Positions 1 to 10,255 of a stretch of 64,000 bases of DNA are shown piece by piece (position 1 is the first letter of the stretch; each line of letters starts with the position of its first letter). Source of the stretch: Tretioscincus oriximinensis (taxonomy: Eukaryota; Chordata; Lepidosauria; Squamata; Gymnophthalmidae). The stretch is taken from assembly GCA_022410635.1 (NCBI GenBank), contig JAJVDF010000161.1, positions 714,763-778,762 of the forward strand, in the 5' to 3' direction. The notes below the pieces were generated by a model. That model saw only the letters and a program-made list of their open reading frames with translations, made no database searches and was not told the DNA's origin. The position numbers were made by a program, and so were the translations under genes.

Positions 1-218
1 TCTGGATGTTGCCTCTGGGATGGAGCAACAGGCAGGACTCCTGAAATACCATTTGCAGGGAGTCATGAACAGGAGCATATTTTGCTTTCCTCTGTTCGGA
101 CTGCCCAGGTGCATCTGGTGGGCCTCTGTGTAACACAGAATGCTGGACTTGATGAGCTGTGGCCTGATCCACTATGGCTTTTCTTATGTTCTTATGTTCT
201 TATCCTTCCTCAGGTACA
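1..218 (+). mobile_element. CR1-like LINE 3' end, TTCTTATG-tail family
   Basis: This is the 3' untranslated end of a CR1-like LINE. It runs off the left edge of the window and ends in tandem TTCTTATG octamers near 193-212. Clear copies of the same segment occur at 24487, 25229, 28262, 38804, 43566, 59125 and 63365, on either strand. Longer copies continue upstream into sequence resembling the C-terminal part of a CR1-type ORF2, which is why I read it as a LINE tail rather than an independent SINE. Octamer tails are typical of CR1 elements. The subfamily name is not known to me. Confidence 0.8.
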
Positions 219-659
219 CTTAGGTCCTTTCCACAGTAAGCCTTACCTGAGATACAAAGCATATTGATATTATGGAGCTTCTAAACTGCCCCACTGGCCC
301 TTATAATCCAATGAGATCAGAATGCACGCAGACACAAAGGCACACAGGCGCGTGCATGTCTGTTCATGCATGTACGCGCGCACACACACACATAAACAAC
401 ACAGATGACCCCCCTCCCCCAAAAGATCCAGAGGCTGTTGCCTCTTCATGAGATGTAGAATTATTATTATTTAAAAAAATAATGACACACGCAGCAGGAA
501 CTTGACAGAATCAGACCCTAAAGAAGCAGCAGTCTGAAAAGTAAAACCAGGCGTCCAGCCCTGCCCTTTCCTGTCCCTAGGCACGCAAACACACGAGAGA
601 GTGGGAGCTACTGAGAACAGTAGTCTGACAACACATGCAGCAGGGCGGGAAGAAGAGAG
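219..659. other. Unassigned sequence with CA-rich patch
   Basis: No gene or repeat family is recognised here. A purine-pyrimidine alternating patch with CACACA and CGCGCACAC runs at about 345-395. Confidence 0.5.
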
Positions 660-841
660 GCTGTCTGGTGGCTAGACTACACTTCCCAACAGGCCCTGCC
701 CCTAGCCACAACACCAGCTCTGTTTCATGGCCTGCTCTGCTGCTACTTTTAAAAAACCTTTCACTTGTTGGGGTGCTGCTATTGATACTGCCAGGTTAGT
801 GAAGGTGCAGGGGGACAAGCTTGGTCATATGGTAGACAGTA

Positions 842-990
842 GGCTGGCCAGATGACCCCATTTTTTNNGGGGGGGGTTGGGTTTGAAAACCCAGTTTTGG
901 GGTACCTCCCAGTTTTTTCCTCAGAAAAAAACNGGGGGCACCCCCAAAATGGGTTTTCACCCCCCNAAAAAAGGGATCATCTGGTCAGCC
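842..990. mobile_element. Short TA-flanked palindromic MITE
   Basis: The ends are inverted repeats (GGCTGGCCAGATGACCCC at the left, its near complement at the right) and a TA dinucleotide flanks each side, as expected for Tc1/mariner-type insertion. The interior is also palindromic, with C/G and A/T homopolymers and three Ns. Relatives with the same ends are at 46043-46995 and 55989-56112. No transposase is encoded. Confidence 0.7.
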
Positions 991-1007
991 TAGTAGATAG
1001 AGCAGAC

Positions 1008-1150
1008 TATGAAGAGAGAGAGAGAAAGGAGAAGGCCAGGAAGAGAGCTGGAGGGAAGAAGGGGAGGGGGCTGGGAAAGGGAATGAGGAAGAAAAGAAGG
1101 GGGAAGGAGACAGAAAGAAAGAAAAGGGAGGGGGAAAGAAGGAATGATGG
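1008..1150 (+). repeat. Polypurine tract (GA-rich)
   Basis: About 140 bases are almost purely A and G on the plus strand. The apparent reading frame through it is low-complexity Lys/Arg/Glu and is not a gene. Tracts like this can form triplex DNA; that is known biology, not something shown here. Confidence 0.7.
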
Positions 1151-1627
1151 ATGGAGCTACTCTGATGTAAACAATAACTGCCAGTTCCTCTTTCTCTACT
1201 TCCTGGCAGAATTCCTGTTCTATGGTTTTAAGTTGTGCTTTTGCCTGCTTTTCTGTGCTGTTTCTGTCTTGATAAGAGCTTGGGACCCCAACAGCATCAA
1301 CAGCAGCCAGAATGTGAAATAAGTGAAACAGAGCTATTATTTTGCTGGTGGCAGAGCCTGCTGGGAAGTGAAGTCTAAGCAGCTGGCAGCCTTTTCTGAG
1401 CAGCTCGCATGGGACCTTGCCATGCTAACAATACCTCCCAGCCTGCACTACAGCTAGCCCTGGGGAGAAGGAAGCCTGTAGCCAATCTTCATCCAGAGCC
1501 AGGAAAGTAAGTAGAAAAACAGGCAGAACTAAACCCCATAAATCACTTAACAGACATTCTGTAAGGAAGCAAACTGGGAGTTTATTATTGTTTAAGACTA
1601 GCACCCAGTCTATAAAACAGAAATGCT

Positions 1628-2346
1628 TGTCGGGGTTCACCATACGTGATATATTAATTGGCATTAATATATTTGATATAAATATATACAAGAATTGGTC
1701 CCCAGAAGCCCAGGCAGCTTGAGTGTAAAATTTTGGGAAAATTTCCACTACAGGGTGTTGCAAGAGAACTAATCTCTCTCTTCCTGCCCTGAAGCAGTTC
1801 CCATTTAGCAGTTCTCCTTAGCCTATTGTTTCAAAGGGCATCTATTGTATCTGAAGNCACGGATTAATGGTAGGAGTCAATTGCCTGGAAAGGCCAGAAG
1901 AAGTCTTTTGTCCATCCTTTTACCTTGGAGTGAGTGACAGGTCACAGGTCCTGGAAGCCTAAAGGGTCAAATCTTGTATTGCTCAAACCATACCCATATT
2001 TGGTTACTTCCTGACACAGGCTGCGCCCCTTGTGAGGAGGGAGACACATCACACAGGTGTCACAACCTGGACCCACCTCAGGTCTGCCCCAAACCACATC
2101 TTCTGAACTCCCGCTTTCTGATATCACTATTCCTGTACACACCTTCTGTTTGGAGTCAATAAAAACTGCTGCTCAGGAGACTTCCATGACCCACGTGGAC
2201 CTCCTGGATCTTGCCTCACGATCTAANTTTATGGCCTCTGTGTGAGTTCTTGATGGGAGTCAGAATTTACACGTGTCCGTATTCTGACAATACGGCTGCC
2301 TCAGATGTGCAGGCATCTTAATAACGTGGTGAGCAAACCCCTGTTA
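1628..2346 (+). mobile_element. Solo LTR of an endogenous retrovirus-like element, copy 1
   Basis: The segment starts TGTCGGGGTTCACC and ends CCCCTGTTA. It is flanked on both sides by the 6-bp duplication AATGCT (1622-1627 and 2347-2352). An AATAAA polyadenylation signal lies at 2158, which sets the plus orientation. It aligns along its length with 46100-46851, another copy with its own 6-bp duplication. There is no internal region, so it is a solo LTR left by recombination between two LTRs. A 6-bp duplication fits class II-like elements but does not prove it. The 3' end is TA rather than the usual CA. Confidence 0.85.
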
Positions 2347-2352
2347 AATGCT

Positions 2353-3636
2353 ATACAATTAAACACTGTATATATGTGAAATGATCAGATCCGTGCACAA
2401 AGCTATGCAGAATACTACTAAAGCCCATAAGATAGGGAACAGTGGGGGCCAGAGGACAGTATGGGAACAAGGAGAAGTGGCAGGAGGCCTGACATAATCA
2501 AAGGTATATGCTAGAATAAGGCTTAGTATGAAAAGGACCTAGGTGTACTTGAGGTATAATAGTATCAAATTAGTCAAAGAATTGAAGGATTGGCAGATTT
2601 GGCATGCCTAGATTTCACAGATACATTTAAATAGCTAACATGTCCTGTAACCCCATATGAAGCATATCTGGTTTTCCAGAGTTTGTCCAAGATCGGGGAT
2701 TCAGGATTTTCAGGATTCACTCAGCCATTTCTGGTTTGATCTAATGTATATAAATCTGAATTATTCCAGTTACCATTTACTACTTTTTAAAGTGATTCTT
2801 CCNTTTCAGTTCAATTTCATTTTATTACATATGTCTGCCAGCTACTTAGTCTTCAAAATAGCAATTTTCAGTTTTGATAATGGTTAGGTGAAATAGAACT
2901 GATCTCAGAAAGCCTGGGAAAGGAATCTCCTTCTCCTGAAGAAAAAAAGATTGGGGAAATAAATTTAACCAATAATGTCTGTTCAGAATTTTTATGTGCT
3001 GGAAGAATGTTATGCTTATTGAAATCGTAATTCTGCAATAAACAATTTATTTGTATCTAGTTATAAAGATTAAGAAAGTCTTTTATGAGATTTTTTTTTT
3101 TGAAAAAAGGTTTTGCTAAAAAATGAATTCATTGTTTTTCTCATAAGAATCAAGCTTATATGCATTCAAATTGTATTATTACCAATTACCATAGACATTC
3201 TCTATTATCTTAGGTGTTAAAATTGGAAATAAAATATTAAAAAATACCTGGGACAATGCAGATACATCAATTGATAATTTCAGTGGTATGGAGAAGAGGG
3301 TGTTACTTCACTTTTCAGGATAAACTTTATGGTTTGTTTGTACTTGCTAATGTCTGTAGCGCATGTGAGATCTTGGTTAAGATAGAATATATCATCACCC
3401 TTGATTCAAGTTGCTATACCTTCCATGTTCTTTGGATCTATTCTTAAATAAAAAGTAGCATACACCTGATTCGCGCTTGACCTTGTTCTGTTCCAGGAAG
3501 TGGTCTAACAGGTTTGCTATCCACATGCCAGTCTAAAGCACATTTTCTGATATTTAATGTTTGACAGGCCCAAGTCTAGAACAAAAGTTGGATAGTCTTC
3601 CTATGGTCTATTAGTTGTAAAACTCTGAACCACTTT
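2353..3636. other. Unassigned AT-rich sequence
   Basis: I find no gene, RNA or recognisable repeat family in this stretch. The small open frames have no similarity to any protein I know. Confidence 0.5.
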
Positions 3637-3743
3637 TAAGGCATCTGGATGCAACCATAGTTAAAATTTCAGTTACATTTCAGATATTAACATTTTATTT
3701 CTGGATTTTATTATATGGTGACATGGTCACTCACAAGGTAAAC
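3637..3743 (+). repeat. Left copy of 118-bp direct repeat bracketing the DIRS-like element (part 1)
   Basis: This sequence recurs at 8698-8804 with about five mismatches. The copy is interrupted at its GTAAAC by the insertion at 3744-4465, and it resumes at 4466-4480, where CTGATAA matches the right copy. Confidence 0.9.
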
Positions 3744-4465
3744 TAATGAGATTCTTTAATACTTAAACCTTAGTGTGTCATGCCACTAGAATACCGTGTA
3801 AAAGAACACACACANAGACGATCTTAATACAAGGAAAATCAGGTGGACCATACTGGCTTGCATGAGTCCCACTTTCTGACTCCCAAACAATTCTTTTTAT
3901 TGATTACAAAAAGTAGGCGTGTTTGAAAGTTTTAGAGTAGGAGTGGCTTGAAAGNGAGGGAAGTTTGAGATTAAGAAGAAAGGCGTGTCTTTAGGCAAGA
4001 CAAAGACTTAGACAAGAAATGGAAAAATACTGAATCTGCATTACCCTTTTTGTGCATGTGTGAACTACACCACATTCCAGAGATAAGTTCTCTCCCAGCC
4101 ATAAATTCTCATTGAACTGTTCTGTGACCTTTCTGGCCTTAACTGTTTCTTTCCCATGTTATCTTATTAACCATAAGGCCTCTGCTATCCCTGTGTTTAT
4201 ACCTTAGCAGAGAAGGAAAGATTAATTGGGAAGTCCAAGGCAGTTACAAAAGGTCAGTTACAGATAGGTCAACAGGCATCCCTTTACCATTGTTTCTTGA
4301 GTTCTGTATGCTCAAGATAATATATTCAAAAGCTCTGTGCCTATCTTCTTCAAACTGCCTCTCAGCCTGTTATTTTCCAGAGATCCAGTTCCTAGTTCAA
4401 TATATTTGAGATATTTAATTCATATTTATATNAAATTGTTTCATATCAATCTGATGAATCCCACA
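3744..4465. mobile_element. 722-bp LTR-like insertion
   Basis: This insertion is defined by its empty site. The right copy of the surrounding direct repeat reads straight through AAGGTAAACCTGATAA, while here GTAAAC is duplicated on both sides (3738-3743 and 4466-4471). A 6-bp duplication, a length of about 720 bp and an end in CCCACA suggest a solo LTR. The first bases are TA instead of TG, and the sequence is not similar to the LTR family at 1628 and 46100. The element family is unknown. Confidence 0.65.
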
Positions 4466-4480
4466 GTAAACCTGATAAGG
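4466..4480 (+). repeat. Left direct repeat (part 2)
   Basis: This short remainder of the 118-bp repeat lies after the insertion. The duplicated GTAAAC is followed by CTGATAA, as in the right copy at 8799-8811. Confidence 0.8.
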
Positions 4481-5393
4481 AATGCTTACCCGGGGCTCAT
4501 CCCTGGAGCTTCCTTTTGCTGCGGCGGCGGCTCAGGAAAAGGTTTTCCACTGCCTGCGCGTTGCCTCCTTGCGTCCCCTTGCAATGCTCTAGCTGCAGTC
4601 ATCACGCCTTGTCTNCTGGTGCAGGAGACATGACGACTTCCTGGCGTGACTGCCAGCATTTAAAGGGCTGNGCTGGGGGCTTCCTCCTCTTTCTCAGCAA
4701 TGCTTCTAGAGACAGCACGTGTCTCTGTGTCACTGCTGCTTCAGGCCGTCCGCCATTTTTGCAGCAAGCCTGAAGGCAGCCCAAGAAAGGAAGGTAGTAG
4801 TGGGACCGGAGGCATCATGCTGCAGCCGCTGGAGAACCCAAGCTGTGCAGGCAAATAAGGCACAGGCCNGAAGCTCAGCTTTAGGAGTGGGACCCTGAGG
4901 TCCCAATTTGGGATAAGCCTGCTCCCAACTGCTGTTTTCTCCTCTGNCTTCAGCCAGTAGGAAGCCAAGGGGCTTTCGCTTTGGCTTCCTGCCTGCTGTT
5001 CCATCCTGCCTGCTGCCTGGGGCTGATCCTTTTGGATCACCTGTGGGCCTTGGGGAACTCCTTTTCCCAGCCAAAGTCATGGGGTAGGAGGCTGTCCCCC
5101 CTTTTTTTGTTTAGTAAAGGCATGGGCCTCGCGGCCGCCATTTTTTGCCACCAGTTACATTCGATTACTGCTGGCTGGGTGGTTTTTCGCTTCTGATTGC
5201 ATTACTTGGGTACAGCTGGAGCATAGCTTCAGATCTACTGGGGCTGTGTTTCTACTGGGGGTTAACCTTTGCCCATGCCTGAATAAAAGGACTTATACAA
5301 AACACAACACACACACACTGCCATTTTTTCTTGTGGTCATTTTGCCATATACATATATATATGACTGTTGGCAATTCTAGCTGCACTGTTTAG
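4481..5393 (+). promoter_or_regulatory. GC-rich leader of the DIRS-like element
   Basis: The region upstream of ORF1 contains GCGGCGGCGG near 4520 and relatively many CpGs. It has no reading frame resembling a known protein. By position it should hold the element's promoter and 5' untranslated region, but no specific promoter motif can be assigned with confidence. Confidence 0.4.
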
Positions 5394-5740
5394 TGAGCCT
5401 GCAGCATAGTTTCTGCTGGCCTATATATTCATATCCACATTTTTCGGGGGCTGCAGTTTAATTTCTGCTGGTTTATATATCCTTATTTGTACTTTTACTG
5501 GGCCTTCAGTTTAGATTCTGCTGGCTTTTGTATTCCTATCTGTATTTTTGCTGGGCCTGCAGTTTAGATTCTGCTGAATTTTATATTCCTATCTGTACTT
5601 TTGATGGGCCTTCATTTTAGGTTCTGGTGGTTTCCATCTGTGCTTTTGCTGGGCCAGCAATTTAGATTCTGCTGGTTTCTATATTCCTATTTGTACTTTT
5701 GCTGGGCCTGCAATTTATATTCTGTTGATTCACTAGGCTT
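5394..5740 (+). repeat. Minisatellite, about 6.5 units of 54 bp
   Basis: Successive units repeat the pattern GGGCCTGCAGTTTAGATTC, then TGCTGG, a TATATTCCTATCTG block and CTTTTGCTG. Units differ by a few substitutions, and one unit is shortened near 5620. The array lies in the leader of the DIRS-like element just upstream of ORF1. Confidence 0.85.
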
Positions 5741-5868
5741 CTTGCAATTTGGAATAGGTTTGTTTAACATATCATTTTGCTGCCTATACTTACATTTGCT
5801 GCCTTGCTGGTTCAAAACATATTGTTTAAGGGCTTACATAGAATAGACTTCACAGACATTCTAGCAAA

Positions 5869-6084
5869 ATGCCCAAGGCACAGGCTAAGACAAATAATGT
5901 GTCAAAGAAAAATAATACACCTAAGAAAGGTACTGTGCTACTCAGGGGACGTGGGGTGAATAGAAAGAACCCTCGTCCTCGTTCTGGCCACCCCAGAAGC
6001 ATGACTCCTGGACCAGTTACACACCTTGGCCCCTTCCCCCATCAACACTGTTTGCCTTGGGTAGCTCTTATCGGCCTATTCTAA
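5869..6084 (+). pseudogene. DIRS-like ORF1 (Gag-like) N-terminal remnant
   Basis: The frame begins MPKAQAKTNN and is rich in Lys, Arg, Asn and Pro over its first 45 residues. It breaks off after about 71 codons. A short basic protein starting this way precedes the polymerase in DIRS elements and is assumed to be the structural (Gag-like) protein. No zinc knuckle is visible. The space up to the polymerase (6085-6235) has no good continuation, so ORF1 is truncated or scrambled. The assignment rests on position and composition. Confidence 0.5.
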
Positions 6085-6235
6085 CTGCAAGGAAGCCCAA
6101 TTCATTTGGTCTGGCTTTTCCTTTGGCTTCAGAATTNCCTCCTCATGTTCTGAATTGGCTAATGAATATAACAATTTGAAATGTTTGAGGATTTGACCTG
6201 AGGTCGCTGCCTCTAAGATAGCCAAAGAGTGTGCT

Positions 6236-7590
6236 TTGGGTAGGGTCGCGGGCCCATTCGCTGAGTTACCCACAGCTAACTTGAGGGTANCCCCCTTAGG
6301 GGTTGTTCCCAAGAAATCTCTGGGGGAATTCAGATTGATACATCAATTATCCTTTCCCAGGGGAGCCTCGATGAATGATTTTATAGATCCGGTGCTTTGC
6401 AAGGTCAAGTACTCCACTATCGACACAGCAATTAGCCTTTCGAGGGAAAGGGGACCGGAGGTGCTGATGGCGAAATGCGACATTCAGTCTGCATTTCTTT
6501 TGCTTCCTATACATCCTGATGATTTTCACTTATTGGGATTCAAATTTGAAGGGAATTGGTACNTGGACAAGACCATGCCTATGGGATGCTCTATATCATG
6601 TGCTGCTTTTGAAGCCTTTAGTACCTTCATAGAGTGGGAGGTTTGTAGGTGGGTACCTGATGCGAAAATTACCCACTATTTGGATANTTTCCTTTTTCTG
6701 GGCAAAAAAGGCACAGAGCAATGCCAGCAGCTCTTGTCCATGTTTCAAACGGTAGTGNATGAGCTGGGTATTCCATTGGCCCATGACAAGACGGAAGTCC
6801 CTCTCCCCATTCTTACTTATTTGGGAATTGCTCTGGATTCTTTAAAAGGAGAATCTAGGCTGCCACAGGATAAGTTATACAAACTGGTGGAACTGCTGGG
6901 CAGCATGAAAAAGCGGAAGAAAGCCACGTTGAAGGAGGTGCAGGCATTATTGGGTCACCTTAACTTTGCATGTAGAGTAGTGAGGCGGGGGGGGGGGGGG
7001 ACTTTTTGTGCCTGCTTAGCTCAATCTACCCGTGGAGTTTTTGCTCCCCATCATCACATCAGGATATCTGAGAGTGTAAGGAAGGACATAGAAGTTTGGG
7101 AATGGTTCCTTGCAAATTATCATGGGTTGTCAGTTTGACTTTCCCATCTGCAGCCAGGCAATGGCTTGCAAATATCCTCAGATGCAGCCGGGGGGATAGG
7201 CTTTGGAGTCTATTATATGGGACAATGATGCGCTCAGACCTGGCCAGAGGACTGGATCAGGTCTGNCCTATGAAGGGACTTGACCTTCTTGGAGTTTTTT
7301 CCCATTCTAGTTGCAGTTCACCTATGGAGAGCCTGATTTAAGAATCGGCAGGTCACATTTTGGTGTGACAATGCGGCAGTGGTCCAGGTGGTAAACAAAC
7401 AATCTTCTAAATCAAGAAAGGTTATGTCTTTGGTCAGGGAATTTGTTTTAATTTGCCTGCAATCCAATATCAATTTTTTATCTGTCCATGTACCTGGTGT
7501 AGATAATAACATCGTAGATGCATTGTCTCGTCAACAGTTGCACCGGTTTAGGCACCTGGCACTGGAGGTGACGCTTTATCAGGAGGAATT
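6236..7590 (+). pseudogene. DIRS-like reverse transcriptase and RNase H, inactivated
   Basis: The open part (6236-7138) begins GRVAGPFAELPTANLRV and contains PLGVVPKKSLGEFRLIHQLS, DIQSAFLLLPIHPDDF and the PMGCSISCAAFE motif typical of DIRS polymerases. The active-site motif reads YLD-X-F: the second Asp codon is ANT (6686-6688), so it cannot encode Asp. A poly-G run near 6988 and a stop at 7136-7138 break the frame. The RNase H follows in other frames, with SDAAGGIGFGVYYMG at about 7180 and WCDNAAVVQVVNKQSS through VPGVDNNIVDALSR up to about 7535. Its order directly after the reverse transcriptase is as in DIRS elements. Confidence 0.88.
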
Positions 7591-7602
7591 TCCAATGCAC
7601 CT

Positions 7603-8483
7603 GTGGGATCTCGAGAAAAGCTGATATCACAAGGGGTGTTGAGTTCCATTTCCACCTCAACTCAGGCAGCCTACAGAAGGGCGTTCCTTGATTATCACCA
7701 ATTTACTTTGGGCCTGGTTGGTCCAGTTAAGGGCCAGTTCTCTGAGAGGACAGTTCTAATGTATTTAGCTCAACTCAGGGCTGCCAGTAGGGCCATCAGG
7801 ACCATTAGAATACATATGTCGGCCCTGCAAATGTTTGCCAACATTATGAGCTGCCCAGAGGTTTGTGGCACCTTTGTGGCCAAGAGGGCTGTTGCTGGGT
7901 GGGCCTGTAATCCCCCTCAAGGCAACAGCTACTATTCCCTTTGTTGACAAAGATATTGAATTTGCTCCCGTACCTGTGTAGTGTGGTATACGATACCTCC
8001 CTATTCAGGGCAGGTTTTTCCTTGATTTACTTTGCGGCCTTGCGCCCGGGGAACTACTGCCAGATCTACTGGGCCAGTGACTATTCAGGCCGAGGACATT
8101 CAAATTAGTTCAGCTGGGGTTGCTATAATTTGGAGAAGGTCTAAGATGGATCAGAAGGGAAAAGGGCCCCACATTCAATTGGGCCCAGTTCTAGGGGTAG
8201 GTCCTTGTCCGATCAGAGACACTATGCAATTTCAGACCATTAAGCCTTCTGTTCCGGGTCCTTTTCTTATGCATAAAGATGATTCCTATTTATCCCGGTT
8301 CCAAGCCATGACAATATTTCGTAGGGCCATAATTAAGCTGGGTCTTAGGCTTGAGGTTTACGGCTTGCATTCCTTTTGTATAGGGGCACATCATCTGCTG
8401 CAGCACTTCATGTTCCCCCACAGGGGATTTAAGCCATTGGGCAGTGGCGATCAAAAGCCTTCCAGTCCTATGTGAGGCTGTAG
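7603..8483 (+). pseudogene. DIRS-like tyrosine recombinase, inactivated
   Basis: The N-terminal part (7603-7947) has the core-binding pattern STQAAYRRAFLDY and LMYLAQLRAASRAIRTIRI. The catalytic part follows after a frame change. The first catalytic Arg is kept in AALRPGNYC (codon 8043-8045). The HxxR box reads HSFCIGA: the Arg codon has become TGT (8377-8379), consistent with decay of a CpG in CGT. A frameshift lies just after it, near 8387, and a stop comes before the end. The nucleophile Tyr is still readable in another frame (QSYVRL, TAT at 8469-8471). The protein would have inserted circular cDNA by site-specific recombination. Confidence 0.85.
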
Positions 8484-8697
8484 CTGGGTAATTTTAGTAG
8501 GGCTATGAACTGGGGGTCTGTTTATCTGTCACGTTCGCTTACTTTTGTTGTTTTGTGTTATTGTGTGGATTGTGTGGCTCAGGATAGTGCGTTGGGCTAG
8601 TCTGTATGCCAAGGAGTCGTTCTGGTCGCGGAATCTGAACTTTCCGGCTGGAACAAGAGAGTTTTGGATGGGCCGTCATGGAATGCTTTGGCCTGAG

Positions 8698-8815
8698 TTA
8701 AGGTATCTGAATGCAACCATAGTTAAAATTTCAGTTATATTTCAGATATTAACATTTTATTTCTGGATTTTATTATATGGTGCCATGGTCACTCACAAGG
8801 TAAACCTGATAAAAC
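8698..8815 (+). repeat. Right copy of 118-bp direct repeat
   Basis: It matches 3637-3743 plus 4466-4480 in the same orientation at about 95 percent. This copy is uninterrupted and so serves as the empty site for the insertion at 3744. The sequence is AT-rich, unlike the element it brackets. Confidence 0.9.
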
Positions 8816-10255
8816 ACATTGTATTTCAGATACTTATATTACTGTATGGAAGGCAGCTTGCCCCTTGAAAATATCAGGGTGGACTACCCTGATCTACATG
8901 ATCAAGACTCATTTCAGTAAAAATGGCAAAATTACTTTGTATTGTTGGTTGCTTAAACTATTTTGACCACTCCTGAGAGGGACTGGGAACCAATTTTTGT
9001 ATGTACTTCTTAAATTATCTGTCTTTTATACAGCATGCATGAGCTATATTTTTCACTTGAAAAGTTCAGCAACTCCGAAACTTTTTATTATAATGCAAAG
9101 CTGTTCTGAGCCCTGATCTTATNTATCTAATCTTCTGATAAGATGCAATCCTGATTTCAAAATGCCTTTTAAGCTTCTTGGCCCTCTTACAGNACAACTA
9201 ATCTTTTCTGGAACAATTTTATTTTTTTATTTCCATCTCTGTGTTTATCAAAAGTGAGGAGAATGTACAATAATGTTCAGTTCAATAAAAATGTTCAATG
9301 GTGACAGATATCACTGCTATTAAATTGCATGTTCAGTCATCTTATTTGTGAGATACTTCCTCTTGAGAAATGAACTAAAAAAAGAAACACCTCTGTCGAT
9401 CCATTAAAAAATTATTACTATAAGCCAACATGCCTGCTAATAAACATTTATATCCAAACATATCTAAAATGTATAGAAGTGTTCTGGAGTTACTACAGTT
9501 GCATAAGCTTCGTTATTTCATCATAATGTACCAGTTTATATAGTATTTCCAATTGACTTCACGCGTGTAAAGAATTTTCCTAATATTATCATACAGGAGC
9601 ATTTGGATTAATACAGGAACAGTTGGATTATAACATTCATGATCTACAGTCATGATTGACTTTGTGGTTAGGATTAGTTTATTAAATTTGGATAACAAAG
9701 TCCCAAGGGAGTGAACAGACAATGCAAATTTCAGATTAAAAACATAAGCCTATAATCTTAAATATTAAATAAATGTAAAAGTTTCAAACTCTAACAGGAC
9801 AAGAACAGAACCTAAAAGACAGAGATTGTAAAACTCAAAAGTGAGACTCAAACGTGTAGATTAAACTTTGTATTTTTACAAGGCATCAAAAGATGTTAAG
9901 AATCTGATCATTATTTTTAAGAATCTGCAAAGGAATCTTGCCCAAAATCCTTCTTCTAGCTTCCTTAGTAGATCTTAATTCCTGGGCAGGACTTATTTAG
10001 GATTTCATATCCTACTCTTCACCTACTCAGAGCAGCACAGAAGATGTCAATCTCCTTTACACCTCTTAGAGGGAAGAAATAAACTTGTCTATGAATGCTC
10101 ATGTTGTCTATCTTCCTTTTGTTCGACTCCAAAGTGCTACAAGCCACCCTTGCTGGATTTTCTGAACAAAGACCAATACACTATTTCTTAAAAACCATAC
10201 ACTAACAAGTAACACACACTCAGAGATTTTAGACTAGTGAAATCTCCAGATGTTC
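8816..10255. other. Unassigned AT-rich sequence
   Basis: No gene, RNA or known repeat is recognised. Open frames here are short and without recognisable similarity. Confidence 0.5.

Larger units (their letters stand above)
660..1391. repeat. Possible relict DNA transposon with inverted ends
   Basis: Sequence at about 660-708 is the imperfect inverted complement of about 1344-1391. Both share a core reading ACTTCCCARCAGG next to an AGACT block. The pair could be the terminal inverted repeats of an old DNA transposon about 730 bp long. The interior holds a later MITE (842-990) and a polypurine tract. I see no clear target-site duplication, so this stays tentative. The core also resembles the ACTACA-TTCCCA promoter motif bound by ZNF143-type factors. 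Confidence 0.35.
4481..8697 (+). mobile_element. DIRS-like tyrosine-recombinase retrotransposon, decayed
   Basis: The element carries, in order, a GC-rich leader, a 54-bp minisatellite, a basic ORF1 start, a reverse transcriptase/RNase H and a tyrosine recombinase. That gene set defines the DIRS/Ngaro order, which integrates through a recombinase rather than an integrase or endonuclease. Its base composition is richer in GC than the AT-rich flanks. Frameshifts, an in-frame stop and lost catalytic residues show it is dead. The exact ends are uncertain. I place them at the inner edges of the 118-bp direct repeat, since no inverted terminal repeats are visible. Confidence 0.8.

Noticed and set aside
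852..1322. A 156-codon open frame on the plus strand
   Set aside because: It runs through the MITE and a polypurine tract, giving Lys/Arg/Glu low complexity. There is no domain and no splice context.
4730..5080. Two overlapping minus-strand frames of about 100 codons
   Set aside because: They lie in the GC-rich leader of the DIRS-like element, where stops are rare. They are antisense to the element and without motifs.
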